DNA of 64,000 bases from Paenibacillus sp. Soil766 (GCF_001428105.1 NZ_LMSJ01000029.1:1-64000); one strand, 5' to 3'; shown: positions 36,928 to 45,833, counted from the stretch's first letter. Notes: a model not told the origin generated them from the letters alone. Numbers and translations: made by a program.

Positions 36928-36957
36928 AGCCCAGCATCTTTATTAGATGGCAGGGCT
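36928..36957 (-). terminator. Rho-independent terminator after the histidine kinase
   Basis: On the minus strand AGCCCTGCCATCT-AATAA-AGATGCTGGGCT is followed by TTTTTTG. It lies about 70 bases beyond the kinase stop. Confidence 0.9.
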
Positions 36958-37028
36958 CCAAATCATTCAGGCTATGCAACAGAGATATAAGACTGCAAAT
37001 TGTTTCAGTATATCCACTTATGAACCTC

Positions 37029-38072
37029 TTAGTAGATTGGCAGTGTAAACCAAAATGTTGATCCTCGTCTTTCTTGACATACTGGACTATTAACACCAAT
37101 AGTTCCTCCATGCAGCTCTACAATGGACTTTGCAATCGCAAGCCCTAATCCTGCCCCACCGCTTGCTCGTGTTCTTGAGGGATCTACACGAAAGAACCGA
37201 TCGAATATTTTGCTTCTATATTCTTCCTCGATGCCTTGACCTTCATCCTGAATAGAGAGATGTATGAACTGATCTGATAACTGATTTGCATTTATTTCAA
37301 TGGTCCCACCTATAGGTGAGTGACGAATCGAATTCTCAAGAATATTAGAAAGGACGCGCTTCACTTCTTGAGGCATGATGGCTACTGCGGGCAATCGATC
37401 AGGGAGGTCAACTTTTACTTGCACTTGTTTTTCTTCCAATTGAAAAGCTAAACTTTGTAAACCATCTAGTACTAAATGGTCAACATCATACCTTTCAGAA
37501 ACAATTTCGACTCCACCTGCTTCGAGCTGTGAGAGAGTGAATAATTCTTGAATCAATCCATTCAAACGAGATGTTTCCAAGCGAATGGTTTGCAGATACC
37601 TCTCAAAAGTGGCTTTGTCCTGAATGACATCATCCTGCAGCGCCTCAACAAAGGCCTGAATGGATGCCATAGGAGTTCTCAAATCATGAGAGACATTCGC
37701 CACTAGTTCTTTACGAGAAAACTCTGCCGAAATCAATTTTTGAAAACTTCCATTTAAATTCTTCGTCATATGGTTGAACTGGTTCGCCAGTCTCTGAAAT
37801 TCTACAGGCCCAATCTCAGGCACTTTACCTTCAAAATATCCATCTGAAATATGGGTCGTTTCCTGAGTAATGGCGTTAATTGCTTTTTCCAGGGGCCTTG
37901 TCATAAAATAATGGATTAACATTGAAACTCCAGCCGCGCCAATAGTTACTGTCGTAAGCAAGATGACATCTTCCCATTTCAACAGCATATATTGGTAGCA
38001 AATAAAAAGTACAAGCAATATTATACCAGTACTCACACCGCTAGCAATTAACAAGTAAACGCGCAGTTTCAA
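37029..38072 (-). CDS. Sensor histidine kinase with HAMP domain
   Basis: A 347-residue kinase: two N-terminal membrane helices with almost no extracytoplasmic loop, HAMP linker (RPLEKAINAITQETTHISDGYFEG), phosphoacceptor His in VSHDLRTPM, N box ILENSIRHSPIGG, G1 IQDEGQGIEEEY, and G2 ASGGAGLGLAI. The minimal sensor loop suggests sensing within the membrane or envelope. Its start overlaps the regulator gene by four bases. Signal unknown. Confidence 0.92.
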   Translation of the reverse strand: MKLRVYLLIASGVSTGIILLVLFICYQYMLLKWEDVILLTTVTIGAAGVSMLIHYFMTRPLEKAINAITQETTHISDGYFEGKVPEIGPVEFQRLANQFNHMTKNLNGSFQKLISAEFSRKELVANVSHDLRTPMASIQAFVEALQDDVIQDKATFERYLQTIRLETSRLNGLIQELFTLSQLEAGGVEIVSERYDVDHLVLDGLQSLAFQLEEKQVQVKVDLPDRLPAVAIMPQEVKRVLSNILENSIRHSPIGGTIEINANQLSDQFIHLSIQDEGQGIEEEYRSKIFDRFFRVDPSRTRASGGAGLGLAIAKSIVELHGGTIGVNSPVCQERRGSTFWFTLPIY

Positions 38073-38794
38073 GACGGCTCTCTCCCTTCAAATTTATATC
38101 CAATACCCCACACTGTCTTGATGTAGCGCGGCTGAGAAGGATTTGGCTCAATTTTCTCCCTTAGCCTACGAATATGGACAGTTACTGTCGTTGTATCTCC
38201 ATAGTAATTAATATCCCATACTTTATTTAGTAATTGATTGCGTGAGAATACTTGCTCTGGATGAGCAGCGAACAGATGCATAAGTTCAAATTCCTTAACG
38301 GTGAGTTCTATCTCTTTACCATTAACTCGAACACTTCTATGGAGCACATTAAGTTCGATCCCCGGAAAATTCAGCATATGAGGAGGCAGCTTTGCTTCAG
38401 AAGTATACGAAGTACTTTCTACCTGACCTCGTTGCAGCCTTCGGAGGATTGCTTTAACTCGCAATACCAGCTCCCGAGGAGAGAAAGGCTTTGTCAGATA
38501 ATCGTCTGCGCCCATTGTTAATCCCATTAGCCGGTCCCTTTCTTCACCTCTAGCAGTCAACATAATGATGGGTACTTCCTGTTCGTTGCGAATTTCTTCG
38601 CAAACTACCCAACCATTTTTACCCGGCATCATGAGATCGAGTACGATCAATTCGGGATTATGCAACTTCCATAAACGAATTGCATCTTCTCCATTTGTTG
38701 CTGAAATAACTTTGTAACCTTCTCGCTCCAAATAAACGGTACATACATCTATTATATTTGTTTCATCATCCACTACGAGAACAAGCGAACTCAT
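38069..38794 (-). CDS. OmpR/PhoB-family response regulator
   Basis: A 241-residue regulator. Receiver domain with phosphoacceptor Asp in IVLDLMMPGKNG, conserved MLTARGEE and KPFSPRELVLRV; then a winged-helix output domain ending YIKTVWGIGYKFE. Partner of the downstream kinase, with which it overlaps. Target genes are unknown; candidates nearby are the stalk-domain gene and the divergent membrane protein gene at 38913. Confidence 0.93.
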   Translation of the reverse strand: MSSLVLVVDDETNIIDVCTVYLEREGYKVISATNGEDAIRLWKLHNPELIVLDLMMPGKNGWVVCEEIRNEQEVPIIMLTARGEERDRLMGLTMGADDYLTKPFSPRELVLRVKAILRRLQRGQVESTSYTSEAKLPPHMLNFPGIELNVLHRSVRVNGKEIELTVKEFELMHLFAAHPEQVFSRNQLLNKVWDINYYGDTTTVTVHIRRLREKIEPNPSQPRYIKTVWGIGYKFEGREPS

Positions 38795-38912
38795 AAGTCT
38801 TCCCTCCTCAGATCTGGTATTAATTATACCGCAGCTGCGAGCAATGAATCTTACATATGTATTACAAAAGCATTAAAGCCCCCAACAAACGGGCAGCTTA
38901 CTATTAGTTATA

Positions 38913-39332
38913 ATGGGAAATAATATAAGGAGTTTAGATACATACCCTTGGTTTTTTGGGATTTTTTTATATAAAAAGGCCCCCAATATTGTTATTAGTA
39001 TATTTCCAGTTTCCGCACTCATTTCCTCACTCATTAATACTTTGGGATTTCAACTAGGTTTCTGGGATTTATCTCCACTTATTAAGGAAAATGAAACAAT
39101 ATCTGCACTACCATTTGACATAGGACTTTTTCCTTTGGCAGCTTGCTTTGCAATTTATTGGATTGAATTTAAAAAAATTAATCCTATACTAAGCCTACTT
39201 CTCTGTAGTATCAGTTTAACTGGGATAGAATACATTGGTTTCTTCATAAAAAAAGTGCGTTATGGGAATAATCGGAATATTGAATGGACCTCGATTTCAT
39301 ATTTAATCGCTGCGATTGCTGCTACTCTGTAA
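38913..39332 (+). CDS. CBO0543-like membrane protein, probably partial
   Basis: A 139-residue protein with about four hydrophobic segments (FPVSALISSLINTLGFQLGFW, ALPFDIGLFPLAACFAIYWI, ILSLLLCSISLTGIEYIGFF). The pattern suits the CBO0543 family of small membrane proteins common in spore-forming Firmicutes. The N terminus lacks a good ribosome site and the C terminus ends abruptly after IAAIAATL, so the gene may be trimmed at one or both ends. Function unknown. Confidence 0.5.
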   Translation: MGNNIRSLDTYPWFFGIFLYKKAPNIVISIFPVSALISSLINTLGFQLGFWDLSPLIKENETISALPFDIGLFPLAACFAIYWIEFKKINPILSLLLCSISLTGIEYIGFFIKKVRYGNNRNIEWTSISYLIAAIAATL

Positions 39333-39419
39333 ATTTCACGGGTCTAGTTTCAATAATAGAAAATTAGATTGTTTAAACTCTTTCTATTTGAAGTGTTCTT
39401 TTAACAAAATTTAATAAAA

Positions 39420-39464
39420 CAACAACAGTCTAGGACTTTAAATTCTCGTCCCTGACTGTTGTTG
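39420..39464. terminator. Strong hairpin terminator after arsM
   Basis: CAACAACAGTC pairs perfectly with GACTGTTGTTG, with an inner AGGGAC-like stem (GGAC ... GTCC). Lies 50 bases beyond arsM and 90 beyond the convergent membrane protein gene. Confidence 0.75.
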
Positions 39465-39514
39465 ATATAATTTCCAGGATCACTATTGTTCGTTCCAGAT
39501 TATACTTTATTTCT

Positions 39515-40312
39515 TTATTTAATTGCTTTGATAACAGCCGATTGAATATAGTTATCTACATTTGCACCAGGCACCCAATCCTTAATAAACTCCCGAGAAT
39601 CATCTTTAGGTTCTACAACAATACTTCTAAAGCCACTCTTTTGCAGGAATATCATTACTTCATCAATTGTAGATGCACCTGAAACGCACCCAGCGAGTGA
39701 ATTAAGGTCACTTTTTAACTCTGCAGGAAGTTCGGAAGTCATTACTACATCGGAAATCGCCAAACGGCCATCTAGTTTTAATACGCGAAAAGCTTCATTG
39801 AATACTTGCTCTTTATCAGGTGACAAATTAATAACACAATTTGAAATTATAACATCAATCGAATCGTTCAGTATCGGCAGATGCTCAATTTCTCCGAGAC
39901 GAAACTCTACATTTTCATATCCATGTTTCTGAGCATTTTGGCGTGCACGACTAATCATCTCTGGTGTCATATCAACTCCATAAACTTTACCCGTTTCTCC
40001 AACTTGTTTAGATGCCAAAAACACATCGAAACCAGCACCGCTGCCTAAATCAAGAACAACTTCCCCCCATTTTAGTGAGGCTATTGCTTGAGGATTTCCG
40101 CACCCTAACCCGAGATTCGCACCACTTGGAACAACATTAAGCTCTTCATTTGAGTACCCCAATTTTGAGGAGATCTCATCTGGAGTGCTGCAGCAGCTAG
40201 TTGCTGGTTCAGTGGAGGAGCAACAACTTGCACTAGGTATGCTCTCAATTGCAATCTGTTTATAGCGATTCCGAACATGTTGACGTACCTCTTCATTTTG
40301 AACCTGACTCAT
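39515..40312 (-). CDS. arsM: Arsenite S-adenosylmethionine methyltransferase
   Basis: A 265-residue class I methyltransferase that methylates As(III), giving volatile or exportable methylarsenicals. The SAM site is LDLGSGAGFDVFLA; arsenic ligands are expected among the Cys in NLGLGCGNP, SNCVINL and AGCVSGA, which match the conserved ArsM cysteines. The N-terminal tail has two extra vicinal pairs (SASCCSST and TSCCSTP). Last gene on the minus strand of the small ORF-arsR-arsM unit, 68 bases after arsR. Confidence 0.95.
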   Translation of the reverse strand: MSQVQNEEVRQHVRNRYKQIAIESIPSASCCSSTEPATSCCSTPDEISSKLGYSNEELNVVPSGANLGLGCGNPQAIASLKWGEVVLDLGSGAGFDVFLASKQVGETGKVYGVDMTPEMISRARQNAQKHGYENVEFRLGEIEHLPILNDSIDVIISNCVINLSPDKEQVFNEAFRVLKLDGRLAISDVVMTSELPAELKSDLNSLAGCVSGASTIDEVMIFLQKSGFRSIVVEPKDDSREFIKDWVPGANVDNYIQSAVIKAIK

Positions 40313-40380
40313 GGATCATCTCTCCTCGTTATATCAAGAAATATTGATTAATAATTCATTTAAAAACCCACCTGTGTGGG

Positions 40381-40731
40381 TTACGAGCAACATCCGCTTG
40401 ATTGATTTTCGCTTTTTCGGAAAATACAGCATAATTCTGGTGAAAGCAAGCGGTTAACCTCTTCGTGATTTAATTCATAATAACTCCAAGTTCCTTTGGT
40501 CTCTTTCGTGATCAGATTAGCATCAAGCAATATCTTCAAATGGTACGATAATTTTGACTGCGGCATGTTTACAATATCAACCAAATCACAAACGCAGACA
40601 CTTCCTTTTTGAGTAAGCTCATACATGATTTGCAACCGTTTCTGATCTGCTAAAGCTTTAAACTGGAGTTCGTATTTCGAAAAATCAACTTGACTCTCAA
40701 CACTCGAAAAAATAGGAAGCACTTTAATCAC
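40381..40731 (-). CDS. arsR: ArsR-type arsenic-responsive repressor
   Basis: A winged-helix repressor of 116 residues when started at the GTG at 40731, which has GGGGGAG six bases upstream; an alternative start at 40755 lacks a site. SVCVCDLVDI carries the classic CxC As(III) site at Cys46/Cys48 of the alpha-3 helix, followed by MPQSKLSYHLKILLDANLI. The C terminus ends SSGCCS, adding another Cys pair. Probably represses its own unit and the divergent arsC operon through the inverted repeat at 40991. Confidence 0.92.
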   Translation of the reverse strand: MIKVLPIFSSVESQVDFSKYELQFKALADQKRLQIMYELTQKGSVCVCDLVDIVNMPQSKLSYHLKILLDANLITKETKGTWSYYELNHEEVNRLLSPELCCIFRKSENQSSGCCS

Positions 40732-40745
40732 TTTTAACTCCCCCT

Positions 40746-40919
40746 TTAGCAACAAGCTGGACAGCAGGCCAAATTGGTCTGTGGAACAATCCTAGGAATT
40801 TGCAGCCTATCTGGCGTACTTTCTTTGATATTGGCCCATTTCCAGGCATGACAAGCTTGCTCTTGGATTTCATGTTGTTGAAACTGCATGAGTTTCTCCA
40901 TACTGTAAGAGTTCAACAT
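40746..40919 (-). CDS. Small Cys-rich protein (CCPACC tail) before arsR
   Basis: A 57-residue ORF with AAGGAGG eight bases before the ATG. It is mostly Gln/Glu-rich and helical (MEKLMQFQQHEIQEQACHAW) and ends exactly in ACCPACC. First gene of the unit small ORF-arsR-arsM, 14 bases before arsR. Four closely spaced cysteines next to As-binding proteins that also end in Cys pairs suggest As(III) binding or delivery (inference). No family recognised. Confidence 0.65.
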   Translation of the reverse strand: MLNSYSMEKLMQFQQHEIQEQACHAWKWANIKESTPDRLQIPRIVPQTNLACCPACC

Positions 40920-40990
40920 CGCAGTCGCCTCCTTAAATCAATTTTATTTGATGAACCAATCTTAACACATAGTATTTGGGAAATTCAAGG

Positions 40991-41016
40991 ATTAAATCAA
41001 ATTATTTTGATTTAAT
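40991..41016. promoter_or_regulatory. Probable ArsR operator (inverted repeat)
   Basis: ATTAAATCAAA-TTAT-TTTGATTTAAT, a perfect 11-bp inverted repeat in the divergent region between the small Cys-rich gene (minus) and arsC (plus). The ATCAAA/TTTGAT half-site is like known ArsR boxes. A TATAAT-like box lies about 55 bases further towards arsC. Confidence 0.75.
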
Positions 41017-41108
41017 TAATGATCTAAATTACGATTTACAAAATCTTAACTTTTATATATAACTGAATAATTATATAATCATTTACAAATGATATTGGAG
41101 CTGAGATA

Positions 41109-41528
41109 ATGATGAAAAAAACAGTTCGCATTTACTTTTTATGTATTCAAAATCGCTGCCGAAGTCAAATAGCAGAAGCATTTGCTAAACATTACGGCGG
41201 GGAACACGTTATTGTCGAGAGTGCAGGGCTTGAGCCGCATGATATTCATCCTTTGACTATTGAAGTCATGAGGGAAGTTGGGATTGAGTTATCAGGGAAT
41301 ACTTCCAAGAAAATTAATATGAAGTATTTCATTGCGTCAAATGTCATTGTTAAGCTTTGCCAACAAGTTGCGGAACGTTGTCCCATTGTACCTTTTGGCA
41401 TTACGAGTGTCGATTGGAACATTGAAGATCCATTACTTGCAAATGACATTCAGTCAGTTCGACATGCACGTGACATAATACAAAAAAAAGTTATTGAACT
41501 CTTAAAAGGCTTAAATGTGCCAATTTAA
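41109..41528 (+). CDS. arsC: Arsenate reductase-like protein (LMW-PTP fold)
   Basis: A 139-residue protein of the thioredoxin-coupled ArsC family. The phosphatase loop reads CIQNRCRSQ where typical ArsC has CTGNSCRSQ, and the redox pair appears as LCQQVAERCP. So the nucleophile Cys, the Arg and the two shuttle Cys are kept but the loop differs, and the canonical HADE is replaced by QVAE. It may be a divergent or specialised reductase; a canonical copy lies at 43333. TTGGAGCTGAG precedes the ATG. Confidence 0.8.
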   Translation: MMKKTVRIYFLCIQNRCRSQIAEAFAKHYGGEHVIVESAGLEPHDIHPLTIEVMREVGIELSGNTSKKINMKYFIASNVIVKLCQQVAERCPIVPFGITSVDWNIEDPLLANDIQSVRHARDIIQKKVIELLKGLNVPI

Positions 41529-41542
41529 AGGAGCGTGTAATT

Positions 41543-41866
41543 TTGCCCGATATTGAACAATTATCTGACGTGTGCAAGCTGCTTGGAGACAAAATGAGAT
41601 TAACGATTCTCTCTCTTCTCAAAGAACGTGAGCTATGTGTATATGAGCTTGTTGAACTTTTACAAACCAGTCAGCCCAATGTGAGTCAGCATATGCGAAA
41701 ACTGAAAACTGGCGGTTTAGTAAAAGAAGCGAAAAAGGGTCAATGGGTTTTTTACTCTTTACATATTGAGGATAAACCCTTTCTGAACGAGTTTTTTCAG
41801 CACCTGCCATCCCAAAAAGAAAAAGTGGATGCCATATCTTGTGAAGATCTAAATTGTTGTGATTAG
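41543..41866 (+). CDS. arsR: ArsR-family repressor, second copy
   Basis: A 107-residue winged-helix repressor with [21 protein letters not shown]. The alpha-3 site reads ELCVYEL, so one Cys of the usual CxC is replaced by Tyr; a C-terminal CEDLNCCD could complete an As(III) site instead. It is embedded in the plus-strand arsC-arsR-arsB-arsC-arsI operon, 14 bases after arsC, with AAAGGAG before a TTG start. Confidence 0.88.
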   Translation: MPDIEQLSDVCKLLGDKMRLTILSLLKERELCVYELVELLQTSQPNVSQHMRKLKTGGLVKEAKKGQWVFYSLHIEDKPFLNEFFQHLPSQKEKVDAISCEDLNCCD

Positions 41867-41874
41867 GAGGAACC

Positions 41875-43295
41875 ATGACTTACATTGCGGTATTTATTTT
41901 TCTTATTACGTTAACTTTTGTTATTTGGCAGCCTAAGGACCTCAACATCGGATGGTCTGCTTCTGCTGGTGCTATCCTAGCTCTTATCTTCCAAGTCGTC
42001 TCTTTCCACGATGTACTGACGGTTACATCCATCGTTTGGAATGCTACGCTCGCTTTTGTCGCAATTATTCTCATTTCATTAATCTTAGACAATATCGGAT
42101 TTTTTGAATGGGCTGCCTTGCATATGGCGAGGATTGCAAAAGGAAATGGACGGCTCATGTTTGTGTACGTCATTTTATCATTTTATTAGGCGCGGCAGTT
42201 GCTGCATTTTTCGCAAATGATGGTGCAGCGTTAATTCTAACGCCAATTGTATTAGCGATGGTCCGAGCGTTGAAGCTGCCAGATAAAATGATTTTGCCTT
42301 TCATCATGGCAAGTGGTTTTATTGCGGATACAACTTCATTGCCTCTTGTCGTCAGCAACTTAGTGAACATCGTATCAGCGGACTTCTTCGGTATAGATTT
42401 TGTCACCTATGCGAGCCGCATGATTGTCCCAAGCTTATTTTCTTTAGCGGCAAGTTTGGTTGTCTTGTTCGTTTTCTTCAGAAAGGACATACCAACGAAT
42501 TACGATATAAAGCAATTAAAACCGCCTTCAGATGCCATTAAAGATCATAAGCTATTCCGAATGTCATGGGTTATCCTTGGAATCCTTCTCGTCGCATATG
42601 TAAGTAGCGGATTTATTAAAATTCCTGTTTCCATCATCGCAGGAGTCGTAGCACTGATCTTCATTTTAATGGCTAGATCCAGTAAAGTGATCGAAACAAA
42701 ACGAGTGATTAAAAATGCTCCGTGGGCTGTAGTCATATTCTCTATCGGCATGTATGTAGTCGTTTATGGCCTTAAAAACGTAGGTCTCACCGATGCCCTA
42801 GGAACAGTGGTTGAGAACTTAGCAGGACAAGGATTATTTGTCGCAACAGTAGGAATGGGCTTCTTGTCGGCTATTTTATCCTCCATCATGAATAACATGC
42901 CGACGGTTATGATTGATGCTCTTGCCATCAAAGGCACAAATGCAGACGGTATTATAAGAGAAGCACTGATTTACGCCAATGTTGTTGGGAGCGATCTTGG
43001 ACCTAAGATAACACCGATCGGGTCACTCGCAACCCTTTTATGGCTTCATGTTTTATCTACGAAAGGTGTAAAAATTACATGGGGCAATTATTTTAAGACA
43101 GGTATCATACTTACTGTCCCAACGCTCTTAATTACCCTTATTGGGCTTTATTTATGGCTTCACGTTATTAGTACAACAAGCGTGAATATTTGGTTGTTAA
43201 TTGTTGCAATTGCAGTCATTTTGGTGGTCGCCGCGCTAATCATAAAAGCTACTTTGGGAACAAGACAAAAGAATAAAGGACATCAAAGCATTTAA
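41875..43295 (+). pseudogene. arsB: Arsenite efflux permease, broken by 8-bp duplication
   Basis: Full-length ArsB split in two frames. The first 100 residues ([20 protein letters not shown] ... [11 protein letters not shown]) run into a stop at 42189; the rest ([21 protein letters not shown] ... and [14 protein letters not shown]) is open to 43295. The cause is TCATTTTA twice in a row (42170-42185); removing one copy restores [16 protein letters not shown]. Start behind TTAGGAGGAACC. As read the pump is inactive, although every other motif of ArsB is present. Confidence 0.9.
42170..42185. repeat. 8-bp tandem duplication inactivating arsB
   Basis: TCATTTTATCATTTTA, two exact copies of TCATTTTA. 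One copy less gives an intact arsB frame. Slippage could restore the gene. Confidence 0.92.
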
Positions 43296-43332
43296 GTCTG
43301 AAATGTTCCTTCAAAAAAGGAGAAATGAAATC

Positions 43333-43761
43333 ATGGATAACAAAAAACCTTTAATTTATTTTCTTTGCACAGGAAACTCTTGCCGCAGCCAAATCGCTGA
43401 TGGATATTTGAATGCGCTAGGCGGGGATAAATACGAAGTAAAAAGTGCTGGTTTGGAAGCCCACGGATTAAATCCACGTGCAGTTGCAATAATGAAAGAA
43501 GCTGGAATCGACATCTCAAACAATACCTCTGATGTTATTGATACCGAGATTCTAAGCAGCGCTGATTACATTATTACATTGTGTGGTCATGCAGACGAAC
43601 ACTGCCCTGTAGTGCGTAATGACAAGGCGCAAAGATGGCACTGGGGCTTTGAAGACCCTGCAAAAGTAACTGGGACAGAAGAAGATATTACGGCTAAATT
43701 CCGTGACGTTCGTGAATCCATTAAAAGCAGGATCGAACAATTCTTGAAAGAAGGCAAGTAG
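43333..43761 (+). CDS. arsC: Thioredoxin-dependent arsenate reductase
   Basis: A canonical ArsC of the LMW-PTP type, 142 residues from the ATG at 43333 (AAAAGGAG upstream; an earlier ATG at 43303 would add ten residues without a better site). Nucleophile loop [16 protein letters not shown] and the redox pair in [12 protein letters not shown] are both present. It reduces arsenate to arsenite, which ArsB, ArsM or ArsI systems then handle. It abuts arsI without a gap. Confidence 0.95.
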   Translation: MDNKKPLIYFLCTGNSCRSQIADGYLNALGGDKYEVKSAGLEAHGLNPRAVAIMKEAGIDISNNTSDVIDTEILSSADYIITLCGHADEHCPVVRNDKAQRWHWGFEDPAKVTGTEEDITAKFRDVRESIKSRIEQFLKEGK

Positions 43762-44238
43762 ATGATTAAAAGAATGCACGTTGCAGTTAACTGTTCTGAG
43801 CTTCAGAAGTCGCTTGATTTTTACCGTGCTTTTTTTGGTGCAGAACCTACCAAAGTAAAAGACAACTACGCTAAGTTTGAATTGGATGATCCTGCCCTTC
43901 ACTTTTCCCTTAATGTTCGTCCTTTTGAGAAAAAAGGCGTTCTTAATCATTTGGGATTCCAAGTGGATAACACGGAAGATGTTCTGGCTATGGGCGAACG
44001 ATTAAGACAAAGCGGACTTCTTCTGATCGATGAAATGAATACAACTTGCTGCTATGCAGTTCAGGATAAAGTCTGGGTTTACGATCCGGACGGCAATGCG
44101 TGGGAAATTTTTTTCACCAAAGAGGATTCCGAATTTGAATCTTCAGGGGAATTGCAGGATATGTCACTATGTTGTGCACCTCCCCCAGCACAGTCCTCGC
44201 CTGTAACAATTGAATTCACACCTTTTAAGAAAAAGTAG
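43762..44238 (+). CDS. arsI: ArsI, C-As lyase (organoarsenical demethylase)
   Basis: A 158-residue vicinal-oxygen-chelate dioxygenase that cleaves carbon-arsenic bonds in trivalent methyl and aromatic arsenicals. The ArsI-specific vicinal cysteines fall exactly at Cys96-Cys97 (MNTTCCYAVQDKVWV), and the Fe(II) ligands at His6, His63 and Glu115. The tail carries a further pair, LCCAPPP. It lets the cell reverse methylation or detoxify methylarsenite made by others. Starts one base after arsC stops. Confidence 0.93.
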   Translation: MIKRMHVAVNCSELQKSLDFYRAFFGAEPTKVKDNYAKFELDDPALHFSLNVRPFEKKGVLNHLGFQVDNTEDVLAMGERLRQSGLLLIDEMNTTCCYAVQDKVWVYDPDGNAWEIFFTKEDSEFESSGELQDMSLCCAPPPAQSSPVTIEFTPFKKK

Positions 44239-44248
44239 GGAGATTATT

Positions 44249-44683
44249 ATGGAGAAAACTTATCAAGCACTTGTTGATGACAAAATATTTTTTGGTGGAG
44301 CTGCAGACGTAGAGGCTATGATTAAAAACGAGAACGTTGAGGTTGTAGTCGATTTGCGTGGTGAAGCTAAGGAGAGTGCCTATCCTACAGATGGCGTAAA
44401 ATGGCTGCATGTCCCGCTTGGTGACAATGCGGATAGTCCACAGGGCCAACTATTCCAACAAGCTATAAATCACGTTGTAGAGGCTTATAAGAGCGGCAAG
44501 AAGGTTGGATTCCATTGCGGTGGTGGAAAAGGGCGTACTGGCGCTGTGGCAATTGGGACTTTGATAGCTTTAGGTAAGAGCGAAAACATCGAAGATGCTG
44601 AAAAATTGGCCAAAAGCATTCGCCCAGTTGTTAGTATTAGGCAGCCTCAACGTGAGGCGCTTGAGAAGTTATTTAACAATTAA
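44249..44683 (+). CDS. Dual-specificity-phosphatase-like protein of the ars operon
   Basis: A 144-residue protein with the Cys-phosphatase signature HCGGGKGRTG (HCx5R) and a WPD-like region (VVDLRGEAKE). Start at 44249 follows AGGGAGATT; an upstream start at 44210 overlaps arsI and lacks a site. Similar phosphatases occur at the end of some ars operons; the substrate is unknown. A related suggestion is a role in arsenate or phosphate ester metabolism, but that is inference. Followed by a terminator. Confidence 0.78.
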   Translation: MEKTYQALVDDKIFFGGAADVEAMIKNENVEVVVDLRGEAKESAYPTDGVKWLHVPLGDNADSPQGQLFQQAINHVVEAYKSGKKVGFHCGGGKGRTGAVAIGTLIALGKSENIEDAEKLAKSIRPVVSIRQPQREALEKLFNN

Positions 44684-44691
44684 TATTATTG

Positions 44692-44723
44692 GCCCCTAGC
44701 ATTTTTTTGCTAAGGGCTTTTTA
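44692..44723 (+). terminator. Terminator of the ars operon
   Basis: GCCCCTAGC-ATTTTTTT-GCTAAGGGC followed by TTTTTAAT, directly after the phosphatase gene. Bases 44724-44910 are AT-rich and hold nothing I recognise. Confidence 0.9.
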
Positions 44724-44910
44724 ATAACACCATATAGTTCCATGAAATATAAAGATTTCGCTAATGAATACAATTATTGACCCTATTTATTTTTATGCTG
44801 CTCCTAATTTATACAAAAGTTTCTTTATTTAATTAAATCATCAAGTAAGCCAGTATTGGCTTGTTACCGGCTTAGTACCAAAAAAACCTTTCTTTTCCAT
44901 TGTCATGACA

Positions 44911-45483
44911 TTAGCCTGATTCCGCAGACAATGCATCTCCTTTGGTAACATGAACAGTACCAAATGAATGATTAGGAGGAGCATATATGGAGTAAAGTTT
45001 TAGCGGAATATTGCCTGTATTGATTAGATTATGCCATGTTCCTGCAGGTATCATTATTGCAGAATCATCATAGACATTTCTTTCAAAGTGTACAATCTCT
45101 TTACTCGTGCCCATTTGAACAATCCCCTGTCCTTGCTCAATACGCAAGAATTGATCAACGTCAGGATGCATTTCCACACCGATATCTTCGCCAACATTGA
45201 GACTCATTAATGTAACTTGTAAATGTGTTCCTGTCCAAAGAGCAGTACGATAAGTATTGTTTTGCTTAGTGGCTTCATTGATATTAACTGCAAATGGTTT
45301 TGTTCCATAATCTGCTAACAAAATACTTCCGTTACCGTCTGAAGAGCGAATAGATTCAAATCGGTTTGCATGCTCTATCTCGTCAGGAAAAGCCCAAAAA
45401 ACAGGCTGCCTTCCATAGTTATACATTAGAAAATTTACATAATAAGGATATTTATATTGATTCATATAAGGAACAAAGTACAT
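44911..45483 (-). CDS. Cupin-domain protein
   Basis: A 190-residue protein. N-terminal Tyr/Pro-rich stretch (MNQYKYPYYVNFLMYNYGRQPVFW), like spore-coat proteins, then a cupin barrel: GVEMHPDVDQFLRIEQGQG and IPAGTWHNLINTGNIPLKLYSIYAPP contain the two His-based metal motifs. The end SFGTVHVTKGDAL is typical of a Bacillales cupin group often expressed in sporulating cells. Enzymatic activity unknown. Confidence 0.78.
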   Translation of the reverse strand: MYFVPYMNQYKYPYYVNFLMYNYGRQPVFWAFPDEIEHANRFESIRSSDGNGSILLADYGTKPFAVNINEATKQNNTYRTALWTGTHLQVTLMSLNVGEDIGVEMHPDVDQFLRIEQGQGIVQMGTSKEIVHFERNVYDDSAIMIPAGTWHNLINTGNIPLKLYSIYAPPNHSFGTVHVTKGDALSAESG

Positions 45484-45587
45484 TTTCCCAATCCCTTCAC
45501 AGTTTATTAAATTATCCTATGCACTGGTTAAGGGATATGTACATTAATTCAAATAGTCTCTATTTTTTTATAAAGCTTAATAATTAG

Positions 45588-45833
45588 TTAGAAGCAATAA
45601 CTTAAAATGGATTGTTGTATTTGTGTCGTAGTAGGTAGTTCTACTGTCTGCCATTCCCTTAGGAAATTTACCACCAAATCCGTGTTCTTCGATTTTTGTG
45701 ATGCTTTTTTATTGGTCTTATATTGCCCGTTGACTCGCATTTTGAGCGGTTCAACAATGAACACATTAAAAATTGTTGTGATTGTAGCCCCAATCAATGC
45801 GCCAACTATTATTGATTTAACATCCAGTCTCAC
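45588..45833 (-). CDS. Small membrane protein, 81 aa
   Basis: Begins at a GTG with GGAGGTGA upstream. One hydrophobic N-terminal segment (SIIVGALIGATITTIFNVFIV) followed by a basic, Lys/Ser-rich cytoplasmic part (TNKKASQKSKN) and a helical tail. Function unknown. The 100 bases upstream hold no other feature. Confidence 0.5.
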   Translation of the reverse strand: MRLDVKSIIVGALIGATITTIFNVFIVEPLKMRVNGQYKTNKKASQKSKNTDLVVNFLREWQTVELPTTTQIQQSILSYCF

